Part shown: positions 1-8,367 of the stretch, in pieces | Numbering within the stretch: the stretch's first letter is position 1 | How the letters are laid out: the number at the start of each line of letters is the position of its first letter | Source of the DNA: Mesorhizobium sp. | Lineage (GTDB): Bacteria > Pseudomonadota > Alphaproteobacteria > Rhizobiales > Rhizobiaceae | Direction: 5' to 3' | Length of the DNA stretch: 64,000 nt | NCBI RefSeq assembly: GCF_024710845.1 | Contig: NZ_JANJTZ010000003.1 | Location: 34,156-98,155 of the forward strand | Translations under genes and position numbers: made by a program | The notes under the pieces: model-generated | Databases searched by the model: none | Told to the model about the DNA's origin: nothing | The model's input: the letters and a program-made list of their open reading frames with translations, nothing else

Positions 1-35
1 GCTCGGTCCTTCTTGTTCTGCGTATCGGGTCCGAC

Positions 36-1073
36 ATGCGACTTTCCGTTCTTGCCGCCTCCCTCCTTGCGTGCCTTGGCCTCGCCGGCTGCATGTCGAG
101 CAATGCCGCCGACGTGCTGAAAGTCGGACCTTCTGCCGAAACGACGGCATCGGTGTCCGGGCCGCGCCCCGATGCATCTGTCGGCAAGGTCGTCGGCCTC
201 GCCGAGGAACAGCAGAGCGAGATCGCCGAGGCCGAATCCGCGGACATCGATGCGGTGAAAGTCTCCGCGCTCGCTGCGCCCGACGTGGTCGACGAGCCCG
301 CGGTCAAAGCCGTCGCGCTGATCACCCCGCCGACCCCGGACGTGCGGCCGGAGACACGCCGCTACGGTGCGGTCCAGCGGCAACGCTTCCGCGATGCAAA
401 ACCCATCAATTTCGGCAAGCGCAAGCCGGCGGACTATGCGGTGCATGGGGTCGACGTGTCGCGATGGCAGGGGGATATCAACTGGGCCAAGCTGCGCGGC
501 CAGGGTGCGAACTTCGTCTACATCAAGGCGACCGACGGCGGCGACCACCTCGATCCGATGTTTCGCAAGAACTGGCGAGAGGCGGACCGGGCCGGCCTGA
601 AGCGCGGCGCCTACCATTTCTTCTACTGGTGCCGCAGCGCATCGAGCCAGGCCGACTGGTTCATCCGCAACGTGCCGAAAGACCCGAATGCGTTGCCGCC
701 CGTGATCGACGTCGAGTGGAACCATCTTTCGGCCTGCAAGAAGCGGCCTTCGCGCGCCACCGTGCTGGAGAAGATGCAGGTCTTCATGGACAGGCTCGAG
801 GCGCATTACGGCCAGCGGCCGGTCATCTACACGGCGCCGGACTTCTATGGCGACAATCTGCGTGGCGCTTTCGAGGCCTATCCGTTCTGGCTGCGCGCCG
901 TCGCACAGCACCCCTCGAAAGTCTATCCCGGCCGGGACTGGGTGTTCTGGCAGTATTCCGGTTCCGGCCTTTCGCATGGCGTCAAGGGTCAGATCGACCT
1001 GAACGTCTTCTACGGTTCGGAATCGGACTGGCGCCGTTGGCTCGGCCGCCAGGAGCGGATCGCGGCGAACTAG
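36..1073 (+). CDS. GH25-family lysozyme, predicted lipoprotein
   Basis: A 345-residue protein. The N-terminus is a lipoprotein signal with lipobox LAGC (Cys19), so the mature protein is probably tethered to a membrane. A low-complexity Ala/Glu/Val-rich linker (about residues 20-130) precedes a C-terminal glycosyl hydrolase family 25 domain from HGVDVSRWQG (residues 137-146). The family's catalytic acids are visible as Asp140 and the DVEW motif (Asp225/Glu227), which implies cleavage of the MurNAc-GlcNAc bond of peptidoglycan. The upstream context lies outside the window. It converges with psuG, the two stop codons being directly adjacent. Family assignment is firm; a housekeeping role in wall remodelling is inference. 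Confidence 0.9.
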   Translation: MRLSVLAASLLACLGLAGCMSSNAADVLKVGPSAETTASVSGPRPDASVGKVVGLAEEQQSEIAEAESADIDAVKVSALAAPDVVDEPAVKAVALITPPTPDVRPETRRYGAVQRQRFRDAKPINFGKRKPADYAVHGVDVSRWQGDINWAKLRGQGANFVYIKATDGGDHLDPMFRKNWREADRAGLKRGAYHFFYWCRSASSQADWFIRNVPKDPNALPPVIDVEWNHLSACKKRPSRATVLEKMQVFMDRLEAHYGQRPVIYTAPDFYGDNLRGAFEAYPFWLRAVAQHPSKVYPGRDWVFWQYSGSGLSHGVKGQIDLNVFYGSESDWRRWLGRQERIAAN

Positions 1074-2000
1074 CTAACCGCCGGCGAGGGCTTTTGCGAT
1101 CCTCGCCGCCAGGCGCGCGTTGTTTTCGACCAGCGCGATATTGGTCTTGAGGCTGGCGCCTTCGCTGAGCTCGAGGATCTTCTGCAACAGAAATGGCGTC
1201 ACGGCCTTGCCGCTGACGCCGCTTTCGTTCGCGGCCCGCTGCGCCGCCTCAATGAAGCCGCGCATTTTCGCCGCCGGGATCTCGTCTTCTTCCGGCACGG
1301 GGTTTGCGATGAGCATCCCGCCGGCAATGCCGAGTTCCTCGCGCGTGCGCTGGAACCGCGCGATCGCCTCGGCGCTGTCGAGACGCAGCGGCGCGGGAAA
1401 ACCCGAATGCCGCGACCAGAAGGCCGGCATCACGTCCGCACCGTAGCCGACGACCGGCACGCCACGCGTCTCGAGAACTTCGAGTGTCTTCGGAATATCG
1501 AGGATCGCCTTGGCGCCGGCCGACACGACGATCACCGGCGTGCGAGCCAGCTCGTCGAGGTCGGCCGAAATGTCGAAGCTCGATTCCGCACCTTTGTGCA
1601 CGCCGCCGATGCCGCCGGTGGCGAAGACGCGGATGCCTGCGAGATGCGCCGCGATCATGGTTGCGGCGACGGTCGTGCCGCCGGTGCGGCGCTCGGAGAT
1701 GGCGAAGGGCAGGTCGGCGCGCGACAGTTTCATCGCGCCCGGCGTCGTCGCGAGCGCGGCCCGCTCGCCGTCGGAAAGGCCGATCTTCAGGCGTCCGTCC
1801 ATCACGGCGATGGTGGCAGGGACCGCGCCTTCGGCCTCGATGATCGCCTCGACCTTTGCCGCCATGTCGTTGTTGGCGGGGTAAGGCATGCCGTGCGTGA
1901 TAATGGTGCTTTCCAGCGCCACGACCGCCCCGCCGCGCACGAGCGCCCTGTTCACGTCGGGATGGATGTCGACCTGGGTGATCGGCTTGTCGGTGAGCAT
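1074..2000 (-). CDS. psuG: Pseudouridine-5'-phosphate glycosidase
   Basis: A 308-residue protein that splits pseudouridine 5'-phosphate into uracil and ribose 5-phosphate in the cytoplasm. The family signature ALESTIITHGMPYP lies near residues 28-41, with the catalytic glutamate at Glu30. Lys164 in SAGAKAILDIP matches the Schiff-base lysine of the E. coli enzyme. GGIGGVHKG follows the usual pattern and the length is typical. The ATG at 2000 begins MLTDKPITQ; the open frame continues upstream but overlaps psuK. It lies 20 bp downstream of the kinase gene on the same strand, so psuK-psuG form an operon that phosphorylates pseudouridine and then cleaves its C-glycosidic bond. Confidence 0.95.
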   Translation of the reverse strand: MLTDKPITQVDIHPDVNRALVRGGAVVALESTIITHGMPYPANNDMAAKVEAIIEAEGAVPATIAVMDGRLKIGLSDGERAALATTPGAMKLSRADLPFAISERRTGGTTVAATMIAAHLAGIRVFATGGIGGVHKGAESSFDISADLDELARTPVIVVSAGAKAILDIPKTLEVLETRGVPVVGYGADVMPAFWSRHSGFPAPLRLDSAEAIARFQRTREELGIAGGMLIANPVPEEDEIPAAKMRGFIEAAQRAANESGVSGKAVTPFLLQKILELSEGASLKTNIALVENNARLAARIAKALAGG

Positions 2001-2020
2001 CTGCGGTCTCCTTGGCTGCC

Positions 2021-2971
2021 TCATGCCACCGGAAGGGCCGCCGGCACAAGCGCGAGTGCCGCGGCGAACGCCTCGGCGTCGAAGGCCGGCACGGCGAAGG
2101 GCGATTCCAGCGCGAGCATCGCCGCCGCGAGGCCCTCGCGCGCCGCCTCCGGCAGGGGGATACCGCGCGCGAGGGCGGCGACGGTTGCGCCCGCAAGCGC
2201 GTCGCCGGCGCCGGTGACGTCGACAATGTGGCGCGGCGAGGGCGGTGCAATCGTATATCGGGAAGCCGCATCGAAGATCGTCACCGGCCCGGCACCGTCG
2301 GTGACGACCGCGCCGCGCAGGCCTTTCGCGCGCAGGAACGCGACCACGTCCGCTGGGCTGCCAGCGTCGAGACCAGCCAGCGCGCAGGCTTCCTTGCGGT
2401 TCACGAACAGGCATTCGATGTGATCCAGCACCCCGGCCAGGCGTACGACCTTTGCCGGCGAAATGCCGATCGCATGGAAGGGCTTGCCCGCGGCCGTGCT
2501 CGCGACCAGTTCGAGGGCGGCGGCGGGCAGGTTCGCGTCGCACAGGATCGCGTCGGCGCTGGCGATGGCGTCGCGGCAGGCGGATCGGCGAAGCTGGCGC
2601 GGAAAGAGGTCGTAGAGGCCCATATCGGCGAAGCCGGCGATCAGTTCGCCGTCGCGGTCGATGAGCGCGGTGTAGCTCGCCGTAACCCGGTCGAGAAAGA
2701 TCGCCGAATGATCCTCGATGCCGGCCTCGGCGATCTCGCGGGCGACGCGTTCGCCACCGGAATCGCCGCCACGCATCGAGATCAGCGCACAGCCGACGCC
2801 GCGCCGGCGGGCAGTACGCAGCGCATTGAAGACCACGCCGCCGACATCTTCGCGCATCGTCCCCGGGTTCGAGGCGCCGGGCACGTAGATTCCGGCGACC
2901 TGTCCGCGGCGGTCGATATGCGCCCCGCCGATGCCGAGCAGCAGCGGTGGCCTGGATGTGGTTCTGGTCAT
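2021..2971 (-). CDS. psuK: PfkB-family sugar kinase, probable pseudouridine kinase
   Basis: A 316-residue ribokinase-family kinase. The N-terminal glycine-rich substrate segment reads GIGGAHIDRRGQ. The C-terminal PfkB signature DVTGAGDALAGA carries the catalytic aspartate of GAGD and the anion hole. Being directly upstream of psuG, it most likely phosphorylates pseudouridine at the 5' position; specificity is inferred from context because PfkB members share one fold. The ATG at 2971 follows a GC-rich stretch with no strong ribosome-binding site. The promoter must lie in the long gap upstream (2972-3476), which also holds a minus-strand terminator at 3083-3111, so transcripts from further upstream would stop before reaching this gene. 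Confidence 0.88.
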   Translation of the reverse strand: MTRTTSRPPLLLGIGGAHIDRRGQVAGIYVPGASNPGTMREDVGGVVFNALRTARRRGVGCALISMRGGDSGGERVAREIAEAGIEDHSAIFLDRVTASYTALIDRDGELIAGFADMGLYDLFPRQLRRSACRDAIASADAILCDANLPAAALELVASTAAGKPFHAIGISPAKVVRLAGVLDHIECLFVNRKEACALAGLDAGSPADVVAFLRAKGLRGAVVTDGAGPVTIFDAASRYTIAPPSPRHIVDVTGAGDALAGATVAALARGIPLPEAAREGLAAAMLALESPFAVPAFDAEAFAAALALVPAALPVA

Positions 2972-3082
2972 GCGAAGCGGCTGATCCGAACGTTGCGACG
3001 ATGCGCAGAGTAGGGCCGGTCGGGCGGCCGTTCAATGCGGCGCGCTGAGTGCCCTCGGATCGGGCGAAGACAAAAACTGCTC

Positions 3083-3111
3083 AAAAAAAAAGCAAGGCCC
3101 GAGGGCCTTGC
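3083..3111 (-). terminator. Intrinsic terminator (minus strand)
   Basis: GCAAGGCCC (3092-3100) pairs perfectly with GGGCCTTGC (3103-3111). The adjacent A-run 3083-3091 becomes a nine-U tract when read on the minus strand. There is no T-run on the plus side, so it acts on minus-strand transcripts. No minus-strand gene lies between it and proS, which points to a non-coding transcript. Confidence 0.85.
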
Positions 3112-3238
3112 AGATTAACGCGTCCGATCTGTTTCCGGTTACCGGCGGCAGCGAAATTTCGCGCCTAGATCGCATCCTCCCAAGACTTTGACCGCGTAAA
3201 GGGGCAAATTTCCTTCGCCCATCTGGTTATGCTGAGAA
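3083..3238 (-). ncRNA. Candidate small RNA ending in a strong terminator
   Basis: Inferred from an orphan minus-strand terminator (3083-3111) that has no coding gene feeding it. Reading the minus strand, GTGACA is followed after 17 nt by CTAGGG, a partial fit to rhizobial sigma-70 promoters, which would start a transcript of about 150 nt near 3238. The interval carries GCGAAATTTCGC and CCGGTAACCGG self-complementary segments. It does not visibly resemble 6S, tmRNA or SRP RNA. The 5' end is the least certain part, and no family name is assigned. Confidence 0.45.
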
Positions 3239-3476
3239 CCCTAGACCAAATTTCACATACTTGTCACGAGGAATTTTGCTCTGAAATGACCATTGATGTG
3301 GTGCGGTGCACAACGAAGTCGCATGCAGTGCCGCGGATTTGATCAGCCGGCTGCTTTGCTCTTCGTGCCGGCGCGGGCGGGTTTCCATTTCGCCTTGAAA
3401 TCGCTATGAAGCCCGCGCAAAGCCTGCCCGGAGGCTGTTCGATTCCGTCCGGGCGTCCTCCCTCACGGAATAGATG

Positions 3477-4805
3477 ATGCGTCTGTCGCGCTACTTCCTG
3501 CCGATCCTGAAAGAAAACCCGCGCGAGGCCGAAATCGTTTCGCATCGGCTCATGCTGAGAGCCGGCATGATCCGCCAGCAGGGACAGGGCTCGTTCACCA
3601 TGCTGCCGCTCGGCAAGCGGGTTCTGGACAAGGTGTGCAGGATCATCCGCGAGGAGCAGGACCGCGCCGGCGCGCTTGAAATCCTGATGCCGACCATCCA
3701 GTCGGCGGAGCTGTGGAAAGAAAGCGGCCGCTACAACGACTACGGCAAGGAGATGCTGCGCATCAAGGACCGGCAGGAGCGCGATCTGCTCTACGGTCCG
3801 ACCAACGAGGAGATGGTGACGGAGATCTTCCGCTCCTACGTGAAGTCGTACAAGGACCTGCCGCTTAACCTCTACCATATCCAGTGGAAGTTCCGCGACG
3901 AGGTCAGGCCGCGCTTCGGCGTGATGCGCGGGCGCGAATTCCTCATGAAGGACGCCTATTCCTTCGATCTCGACTTCGACGGCGCGAAAGCCGCCTACAA
4001 CCGCATGTTCGTCGCCTATCTGCGCACATTCACGCGGATGGGCCTGAAGGCCATCCCGATGCGCGCCGACACAGGCCCGATCGGCGGCGACCTTTCCCAC
4101 GAGTTCATCATCCTCGCGGAAACCGGCGAGAGCCAGGTGTTCTGCCACAGGGACTTCCTCGATCTCGCCGTGCCCGGCGAGAACGTCGATTTCGGCGATG
4201 ACGGCGAGATCGCGGGCATCGTCAAGGACTGGACAACGCCCTATGCGGCGACCGACGAGATGCATGATGAAGCGGCCTGGAGCGGGATCGCCGAAGGCGA
4301 GAGGCTGTCGGCGCGCGGCATCGAGGTCGGCCATATCTTCCATTTCGGCGAGAAATATTCGAAGCCGATGAACGCCAAGGTGCAGGGCCCCGACGGCAAG
4401 GAGCACTTCGTCTCGATGGGCTCCTACGGCATCGGCCCGACACGGCTGATCGCGGCGATCATCGAGGCGAGCCACGACGAGGCAGGCATCATCTGGCCGG
4501 AAAGCGTCGCGCCCTTCGAGGTGGTGATCATCAACATGAAGGCCGGCGACGCCGAGTGCGACGGCGTCTGCGAACAGCTCTATGCGGCCTATGAGGCTGC
4601 GGGCATCGACGTGCTTTACGACGATACGGACCAGCGCGCGGGCGGCAAGTTCGCCACCGCCGACCTGATCGGCATCCCGAACCAGGTGATCGTCGGTCCG
4701 CGCGGAGTCGCCGCCGGAGAGGTCGAGCTGAAGCGACGCGCTACGGGTGCCCGCGAGACGACGAAACTGGCCGATCTTCTGGCCTTCATCGGGAAGACCG
4801 CATGA
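3477..4805 (+). CDS. proS: Prolyl-tRNA synthetase (short alphaproteobacterial type)
   Basis: A 442-residue class II aminoacyl-tRNA synthetase that charges tRNA-Pro. Visible hallmarks are MRLSRYFLP at the N-terminus, [11 protein letters not shown], motif 2 [10 protein letters not shown] with FLMKDAYSF, motif 3 SYGIGPTRL, and a C-terminal anticodon-binding domain from about residue 340 ([14 protein letters not shown]). The YbaK-like editing insertion of the E. coli enzyme is absent, as in other alphaproteobacterial ProS. Two ATGs lie in tandem (3474 and 3477); the second gives the usual MRLSRYF start and better spacing from ACGGA. The stop overlaps the lolC start (ATGA), and proS-lolC-lolD is a familiar rhizobial operon. 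Confidence 0.95.
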   Translation: MRLSRYFLPILKENPREAEIVSHRLMLRAGMIRQQGQGSFTMLPLGKRVLDKVCRIIREEQDRAGALEILMPTIQSAELWKESGRYNDYGKEMLRIKDRQERDLLYGPTNEEMVTEIFRSYVKSYKDLPLNLYHIQWKFRDEVRPRFGVMRGREFLMKDAYSFDLDFDGAKAAYNRMFVAYLRTFTRMGLKAIPMRADTGPIGGDLSHEFIILAETGESQVFCHRDFLDLAVPGENVDFGDDGEIAGIVKDWTTPYAATDEMHDEAAWSGIAEGERLSARGIEVGHIFHFGEKYSKPMNAKVQGPDGKEHFVSMGSYGIGPTRLIAAIIEASHDEAGIIWPESVAPFEVVIINMKAGDAECDGVCEQLYAAYEAAGIDVLYDDTDQRAGGKFATADLIGIPNQVIVGPRGVAAGEVELKRRATGARETTKLADLLAFIGKTA

Positions 4806-6118
4806 CCGACACGACGGCGGCTTCGCAGTCTGCTGGCGCGATAAGGGCGAAGCACGCCGGGGCCGGCCCGTTCTCGCTGTTCGAGCGCATGGTCGCCTGG
4901 CGCTACCTGCGCTCGAAGCGCAAGGAAGCGGTGATTTCCGTCATCGCCTCGATCTCCTTCATCGGCATCATGCTGGGCGTGGCGACGCTGATCATCGTCA
5001 TGGCGGTGATGAACGGTTTCCGCACCGAACTCCTGACCCGCATCCTCGGCATCAACGGCCATCTGATCCTGCAGCCGATCGACCGTCCGCTCGACGACTA
5101 TGCCGAGGTCGCGGCCCGCATCGCCGGTGTGCCTGGCGTCAAATACACGATACCGCTGGTCGAGGGGCAGGTGCTCGCCTCCGGCCGGCAGGGGACCGCC
5201 GGAACCGGCGCGCTGGTGAAGGGCATCCGCGAGGCGGACATCAAGAACATCCCGCTCGTCGCCGGCAATGTGCGTCAGGGCGAGCTGAACGGCTTCGACG
5301 TCGCCGAGGGCGTCGCCATCGGCACCCGCATGGCCGAGAATCTGGGTCTCGGCCTCGGCGATTTCATCACGCTCGTCTCGCCCGACGGAGACGTGACGCC
5401 GCTCGGCACCAATCCGCGCGTGAAAGCCTATCCGGTGACGGCGATCTACGAGATCGGCATGTCGGAGTATGACGCGCTGATCGTCTTCATGCCGCTCGCC
5501 GAAGCACAGCTCTATTTCAACTCGGAGGGCGTGGCTCAGACGATCGAGATTTTCGTCGACGATCCCGACAAGGTGGACGACCTGAAGGAGCCGATCGAGG
5601 CGGCGGCGCAGCGGCAGCTCTACCTGACCGACTGGCGTTTCCGCAACCAGACCTTCTTCTCCGCACTCCAGGTCGAGCGGAACGTCATGTTCATGATTTT
5701 GACGATGATCGTCCTCGTCGCGGCCCTCAACATCATCTCCGGCCTCATCATGCTGGTGAAGGACAAGGGCAGCGACATCGCCATCCTGCGCACGATGGGC
5801 GCGACGCGCGGCTCGATCATGCGCATTTTCATGATGACGGGCGCGGCGATCGGCATGACCGGGACGATCGCGGGCGTCATCCTCGGCATCATCGTCTGCC
5901 TCAACGTCGAATCGATCCGCCAGTTCTTTTCCTGGGTTTCGGGCACGACGATCTTCAACCCGGAACTCTATTTCCTGTCGAAGCTGCCGGCCGAGATCAA
6001 CATGAGCGAGACGGTGTCGGTGGTGGTGATGGCGCTGGCGCTGTCCTTCCTGGCGACGATCTTCCCGGCATGGCGGGCCGCCCGCATCGATCCGGTCGAG
6101 GCGTTGCGCTACGAATGA
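4802..6118 (+). CDS. lolC: Lipoprotein-releasing ABC transporter permease (LolC/LolE type)
   Basis: A 438-residue inner-membrane permease of the LolCE/FtsX superfamily. It has one N-terminal membrane segment (about 35-70: [23 protein letters not shown]), a large periplasmic domain (about 75-290) and three C-terminal segments (about 295-325, 345-375 and 400-425). It ends with the typical [13 protein letters not shown]. Together with LolD it extracts lipoproteins from the inner membrane for delivery to the outer-membrane carrier. Only one permease gene is present, so it probably works as a homodimer, as in other bacteria with a single LolF-type subunit. It overlaps both neighbours by ATGA, indicating translational coupling. 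Confidence 0.93.
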   Translation: MTDTTAASQSAGAIRAKHAGAGPFSLFERMVAWRYLRSKRKEAVISVIASISFIGIMLGVATLIIVMAVMNGFRTELLTRILGINGHLILQPIDRPLDDYAEVAARIAGVPGVKYTIPLVEGQVLASGRQGTAGTGALVKGIREADIKNIPLVAGNVRQGELNGFDVAEGVAIGTRMAENLGLGLGDFITLVSPDGDVTPLGTNPRVKAYPVTAIYEIGMSEYDALIVFMPLAEAQLYFNSEGVAQTIEIFVDDPDKVDDLKEPIEAAAQRQLYLTDWRFRNQTFFSALQVERNVMFMILTMIVLVAALNIISGLIMLVKDKGSDIAILRTMGATRGSIMRIFMMTGAAIGMTGTIAGVILGIIVCLNVESIRQFFSWVSGTTIFNPELYFLSKLPAEINMSETVSVVVMALALSFLATIFPAWRAARIDPVEALRYE

Positions 6119-6792
6119 GCACGGTCCTCGAACTCAAGGCGGTCGGCCGCCAGTACCACCAGGGCGAAGAACATTTGGCGATCCTGGTCGACGCCGACTT
6201 CGCGATGTCGCGCGGCGAGATGGTGGCGCTGGTGGCGCCATCGGGCGCCGGCAAGTCGACGCTGCTGCACCTGGCCGGCCTGCTGGAGCGTCCGAATTCC
6301 GGCGACGTGGTGCTGAACGGACGCGCCTGCGGCCGGCTCGGCGACGACGAGCGCACCGCGATCCGCCGCAACGAGGTGGGCTTCGTCTACCAGTTCCATC
6401 ATCTGCTGCCCGAGTTCACGGCGCTGGAAAACGTGATGATGCCGCAGATGGTGCGCGGGCTCGACCGCAAGGAAGCCGCGACGCGGGCCATGCAATTGCT
6501 CGATTACATGCGGGTCGGTCCCCGGGCGCAGCATCGGCCTTCCGAACTCTCGGGCGGCGAACAGCAGCGCGTGGCGATCGCGCGCGCCGTCGCCAATGCG
6601 CCGTCGCTGCTGCTCGCCGACGAGCCGACCGGCAATCTGGATCCGGACACGGCCGTCTACGTGTTCGAGGCGCTGGAAGCGCTGGTGCGCCAGTCGGGCC
6701 TCGCGGCGCTGATTGCCACGCACAACCACGACCTCGCCGCCCGCATGGACCGGCGCGTCACGCTTTCCGGCGGCAAGATCGTCCCGTTCTGA
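6115..6792 (+). CDS. lolD: Lipoprotein-releasing ABC transporter ATPase
   Basis: A 225-residue ABC ATPase that powers LolC. Walker A is APSGAGKST, in which the first glycine of the consensus is alanine. The signature is LSGGEQQR and Walker B with its extension is [12 protein letters not shown]; the H-loop is ATHNHD. The ATG at 6115 overlaps the lolC stop (ATGA), and the sequence MSTVLELK is a standard LolD start; longer upstream frames lie inside lolC. It is the last gene of the proS-lolC-lolD operon. The 80 bp after it contain no clear terminator before the SOS-controlled promoter at 6862. Confidence 0.95.
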   Translation: MSTVLELKAVGRQYHQGEEHLAILVDADFAMSRGEMVALVAPSGAGKSTLLHLAGLLERPNSGDVVLNGRACGRLGDDERTAIRRNEVGFVYQFHHLLPEFTALENVMMPQMVRGLDRKEAATRAMQLLDYMRVGPRAQHRPSELSGGEQQRVAIARAVANAPSLLLADEPTGNLDPDTAVYVFEALEALVRQSGLAALIATHNHDLAARMDRRVTLSGGKIVPF

Positions 6793-6861
6793 CCGCGCTT
6801 TTCTCCGGTTTGTGAAATTAACCATGCGGCAGCGTCGTCGCCGGTCGACGCTCGATTGCGA

Positions 6862-6890
6862 TTGACGAGAGAACAAAAAGAGAACATATT
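6862..6890 (+). promoter_or_regulatory. Promoter with embedded LexA (SOS) box
   Basis: GAAC-AAAAAGA-GAAC at 6871-6885 matches the alphaproteobacterial LexA operator (GAAC-N7-GAAC; GTTC-N7-GTTC on the other strand) exactly, including the A-rich spacer. It sits between TTGACG (-35, 6862-6867) and CATATT (-10, 6885-6890), which are 17 bp apart, so LexA would directly block RNA polymerase. The only gene close downstream is the 28-codon ORF at 6923. Confidence 0.85.
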
Positions 6891-6922
6891 AAAAACAGAA
6901 ACAGATTTTAGGAGAATCTTCC

Positions 6923-7009
6923 ATGACCGACATGCTTCAGGACGTCGTCGCGCTCGTCTCCGTGGGCACCTTCCTCGTCTCGCTCGCCATGTGGATCGGC
7001 GCGTTCTGA
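6923..7009 (+). CDS. 28-residue SOS-controlled membrane microprotein (SidA-like in size and regulation)
   Basis: A 28-residue ORF beginning MTDMLQDVVALV and ending MWIGAF. It is preceded by a clear Shine-Dalgarno AGGAG (6910-6914), 8 nt before the ATG. After a short acidic N-terminus (Asp3, Asp7) nearly all residues are hydrophobic and would form one membrane helix; there is a Trp near the C-terminus. The promoter holds a consensus LexA box, so expression should rise after DNA damage. Known biology: Caulobacter SidA is a 29-residue, LexA-controlled inner-membrane protein that blocks division through FtsW. Similarity here is in length, topology and control; sequence homology was not tested. 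It could instead be a leader peptide. Confidence 0.7.
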   Translation: MTDMLQDVVALVSVGTFLVSLAMWIGAF

Positions 7010-7111
7010 CCGGCGCTTCACACTCGCGTGAGAAAGCTCGGCGGTGGCGGTGGACTTAAGCGTTTGTTCCGCATCTGCCTTTAGGGTCGCATCGAAACGG
7101 GAATTGTCTCG

Positions 7112-8365
7112 ATGCCAGGCTGGGCGGCCGTAGCGCTGATCGTCGTCAATCTCGGGCTGATCTTCCTGCTGATCGCGGCACCGGTCGGCGTGCGCGCAAT
7201 CAGCCGCACGGTGCGGATCGCCGCGCCGGCCGGCCGTGTCTGGGAAGCGATCTATCCCCTGGGAAGCGAAGCCGGCTGGTCCGGCGAAATCCTGTCGGCC
7301 GAGCCGGACGGGAATCGACCAGATCAGGTCCAACTCGTCGTCGATTGGGATGGCCGGGACGGTCTGCCGATCCGCCGTTTGGCGGCCCTTTCAGAGGTCA
7401 GCCACGGTCGATCCTTCGCGATGCGCATCGTCGAGGACAGTTCGCTCGACGCCGGTTTCTGGGCAAGTTTTTCAGAGCACATCGAACTCCAGCCGGAGGG
7501 AGACACGACCCGGCTCACGATCCGGCAGACGGATTCCTACCGCGGCGCAGCATTCCTCGTGTTCCGATACTTCGCGCTCCGTCGCATGATGGCCAAGCTC
7601 AAGCGCTGGTCGGAGACCGGCCATTACAGGCGCGGCGGGGTGTTCGAACACCCGCTGACCCAGGTGGCGATGGCGGCCGCCTCGATTCTGATCCTCTGGA
7701 CGCTGACCGGATTCACGGTCGGCGGCCTGGCCTTCGCGGTGATGCTGACGATCGTCGTCGCGCTGCACGAACTCGGCCACATGGCTGCGTTCCGGGTCAC
7801 GGGGCACCGGCGCACCCGCATGATCTTCATTCCGCTATTGGGTGGCATCGCCATTGGCGGGCGGCCCTATGACAGCCATTTCGAGGTCGCCTTCGTTGCC
7901 CTGATGGGCGCCGGCTTCTCCGCCTTTGTCGTGCCGCCGCTGATGCAGGCCGGCGCGCTGGCGGTCGCGGGCGGCAATGTCCATGGCGGCAATTTCATGG
8001 CCGCGCTGGTCGGCTGCATCGCGCTCTTCAACCTTGCCAATCTGGTGCCCGTCTGGAAGTTCGACGGCGGCCAGGTGTTGCGCCAGATCTGCCCGCCGGG
8101 ACTTCCGCTGGCGATCAGTTCCTTCGTCCTGCTCGGGCTGTTCCTGGCGGTCGGGTGGCTGGCAGGATTTCCGCCCGCGGTTGTCCTGACATCCGGTGGG
8201 GTCTTCGCAGCGCTGAGCCTGATGACCTCGGGCAATTCGGTGAAGCCGCGCGACGCTCTCACCCCGATCGACATGGGCGGGCGGCTCGCGCTCGCCGCCG
8301 CGCTGGTGGCCGTGACCTTCATTCACGGCCTGGGTGTGATCTGGGCATTCAACCACCTCGGTTGA
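7112..8365 (+). CDS. SRPBCC domain fused to M50-type (site-2 protease-like) membrane metallopeptidase
   Basis: A 417-residue protein. An N-terminal membrane helix (about 5-25) is followed by a SRPBCC/polyketide-cyclase-like domain (about 30-165; starts SRTVRIAAPAGRVWEAIYPL). The C-terminal half is polytopic with the M50 zinc motif HELGH (219-223) and the second metal-ligand motif NLVPVWKFDGG (about 310-320). All expected metal ligands are present, so intramembrane proteolysis is plausible. There is no PDZ domain; the SRPBCC module may replace it as a substrate or ligand sensor, which is inference. It lies alone downstream of the SOS microprotein and converges with ggt, from which it is separated by 2 bp. 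Confidence 0.8.
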   Translation: MPGWAAVALIVVNLGLIFLLIAAPVGVRAISRTVRIAAPAGRVWEAIYPLGSEAGWSGEILSAEPDGNRPDQVQLVVDWDGRDGLPIRRLAALSEVSHGRSFAMRIVEDSSLDAGFWASFSEHIELQPEGDTTRLTIRQTDSYRGAAFLVFRYFALRRMMAKLKRWSETGHYRRGGVFEHPLTQVAMAAASILILWTLTGFTVGGLAFAVMLTIVVALHELGHMAAFRVTGHRRTRMIFIPLLGGIAIGGRPYDSHFEVAFVALMGAGFSAFVVPPLMQAGALAVAGGNVHGGNFMAALVGCIALFNLANLVPVWKFDGGQVLRQICPPGLPLAISSFVLLGLFLAVGWLAGFPPAVVLTSGGVFAALSLMTSGNSVKPRDALTPIDMGGRLALAAALVAVTFIHGLGVIWAFNHLG

Positions 8366-8367
8366 GG

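Larger units (their letters stand above)
2972..3476. other. Intergenic region psuK-proS, about 500 bp
   Basis: Divergent intergenic region with no convincing protein-coding frame. It contains a strong minus-strand intrinsic terminator and an inferred small RNA (listed separately), plus the proS leader. Two perfect or near-perfect palindromes are visible: GCGAAATTTCGC near 3150-3162 and CCGGTTACCGG near 3135-3145. The psuK and proS promoters must both be here but were not resolved. Confidence 0.6.
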
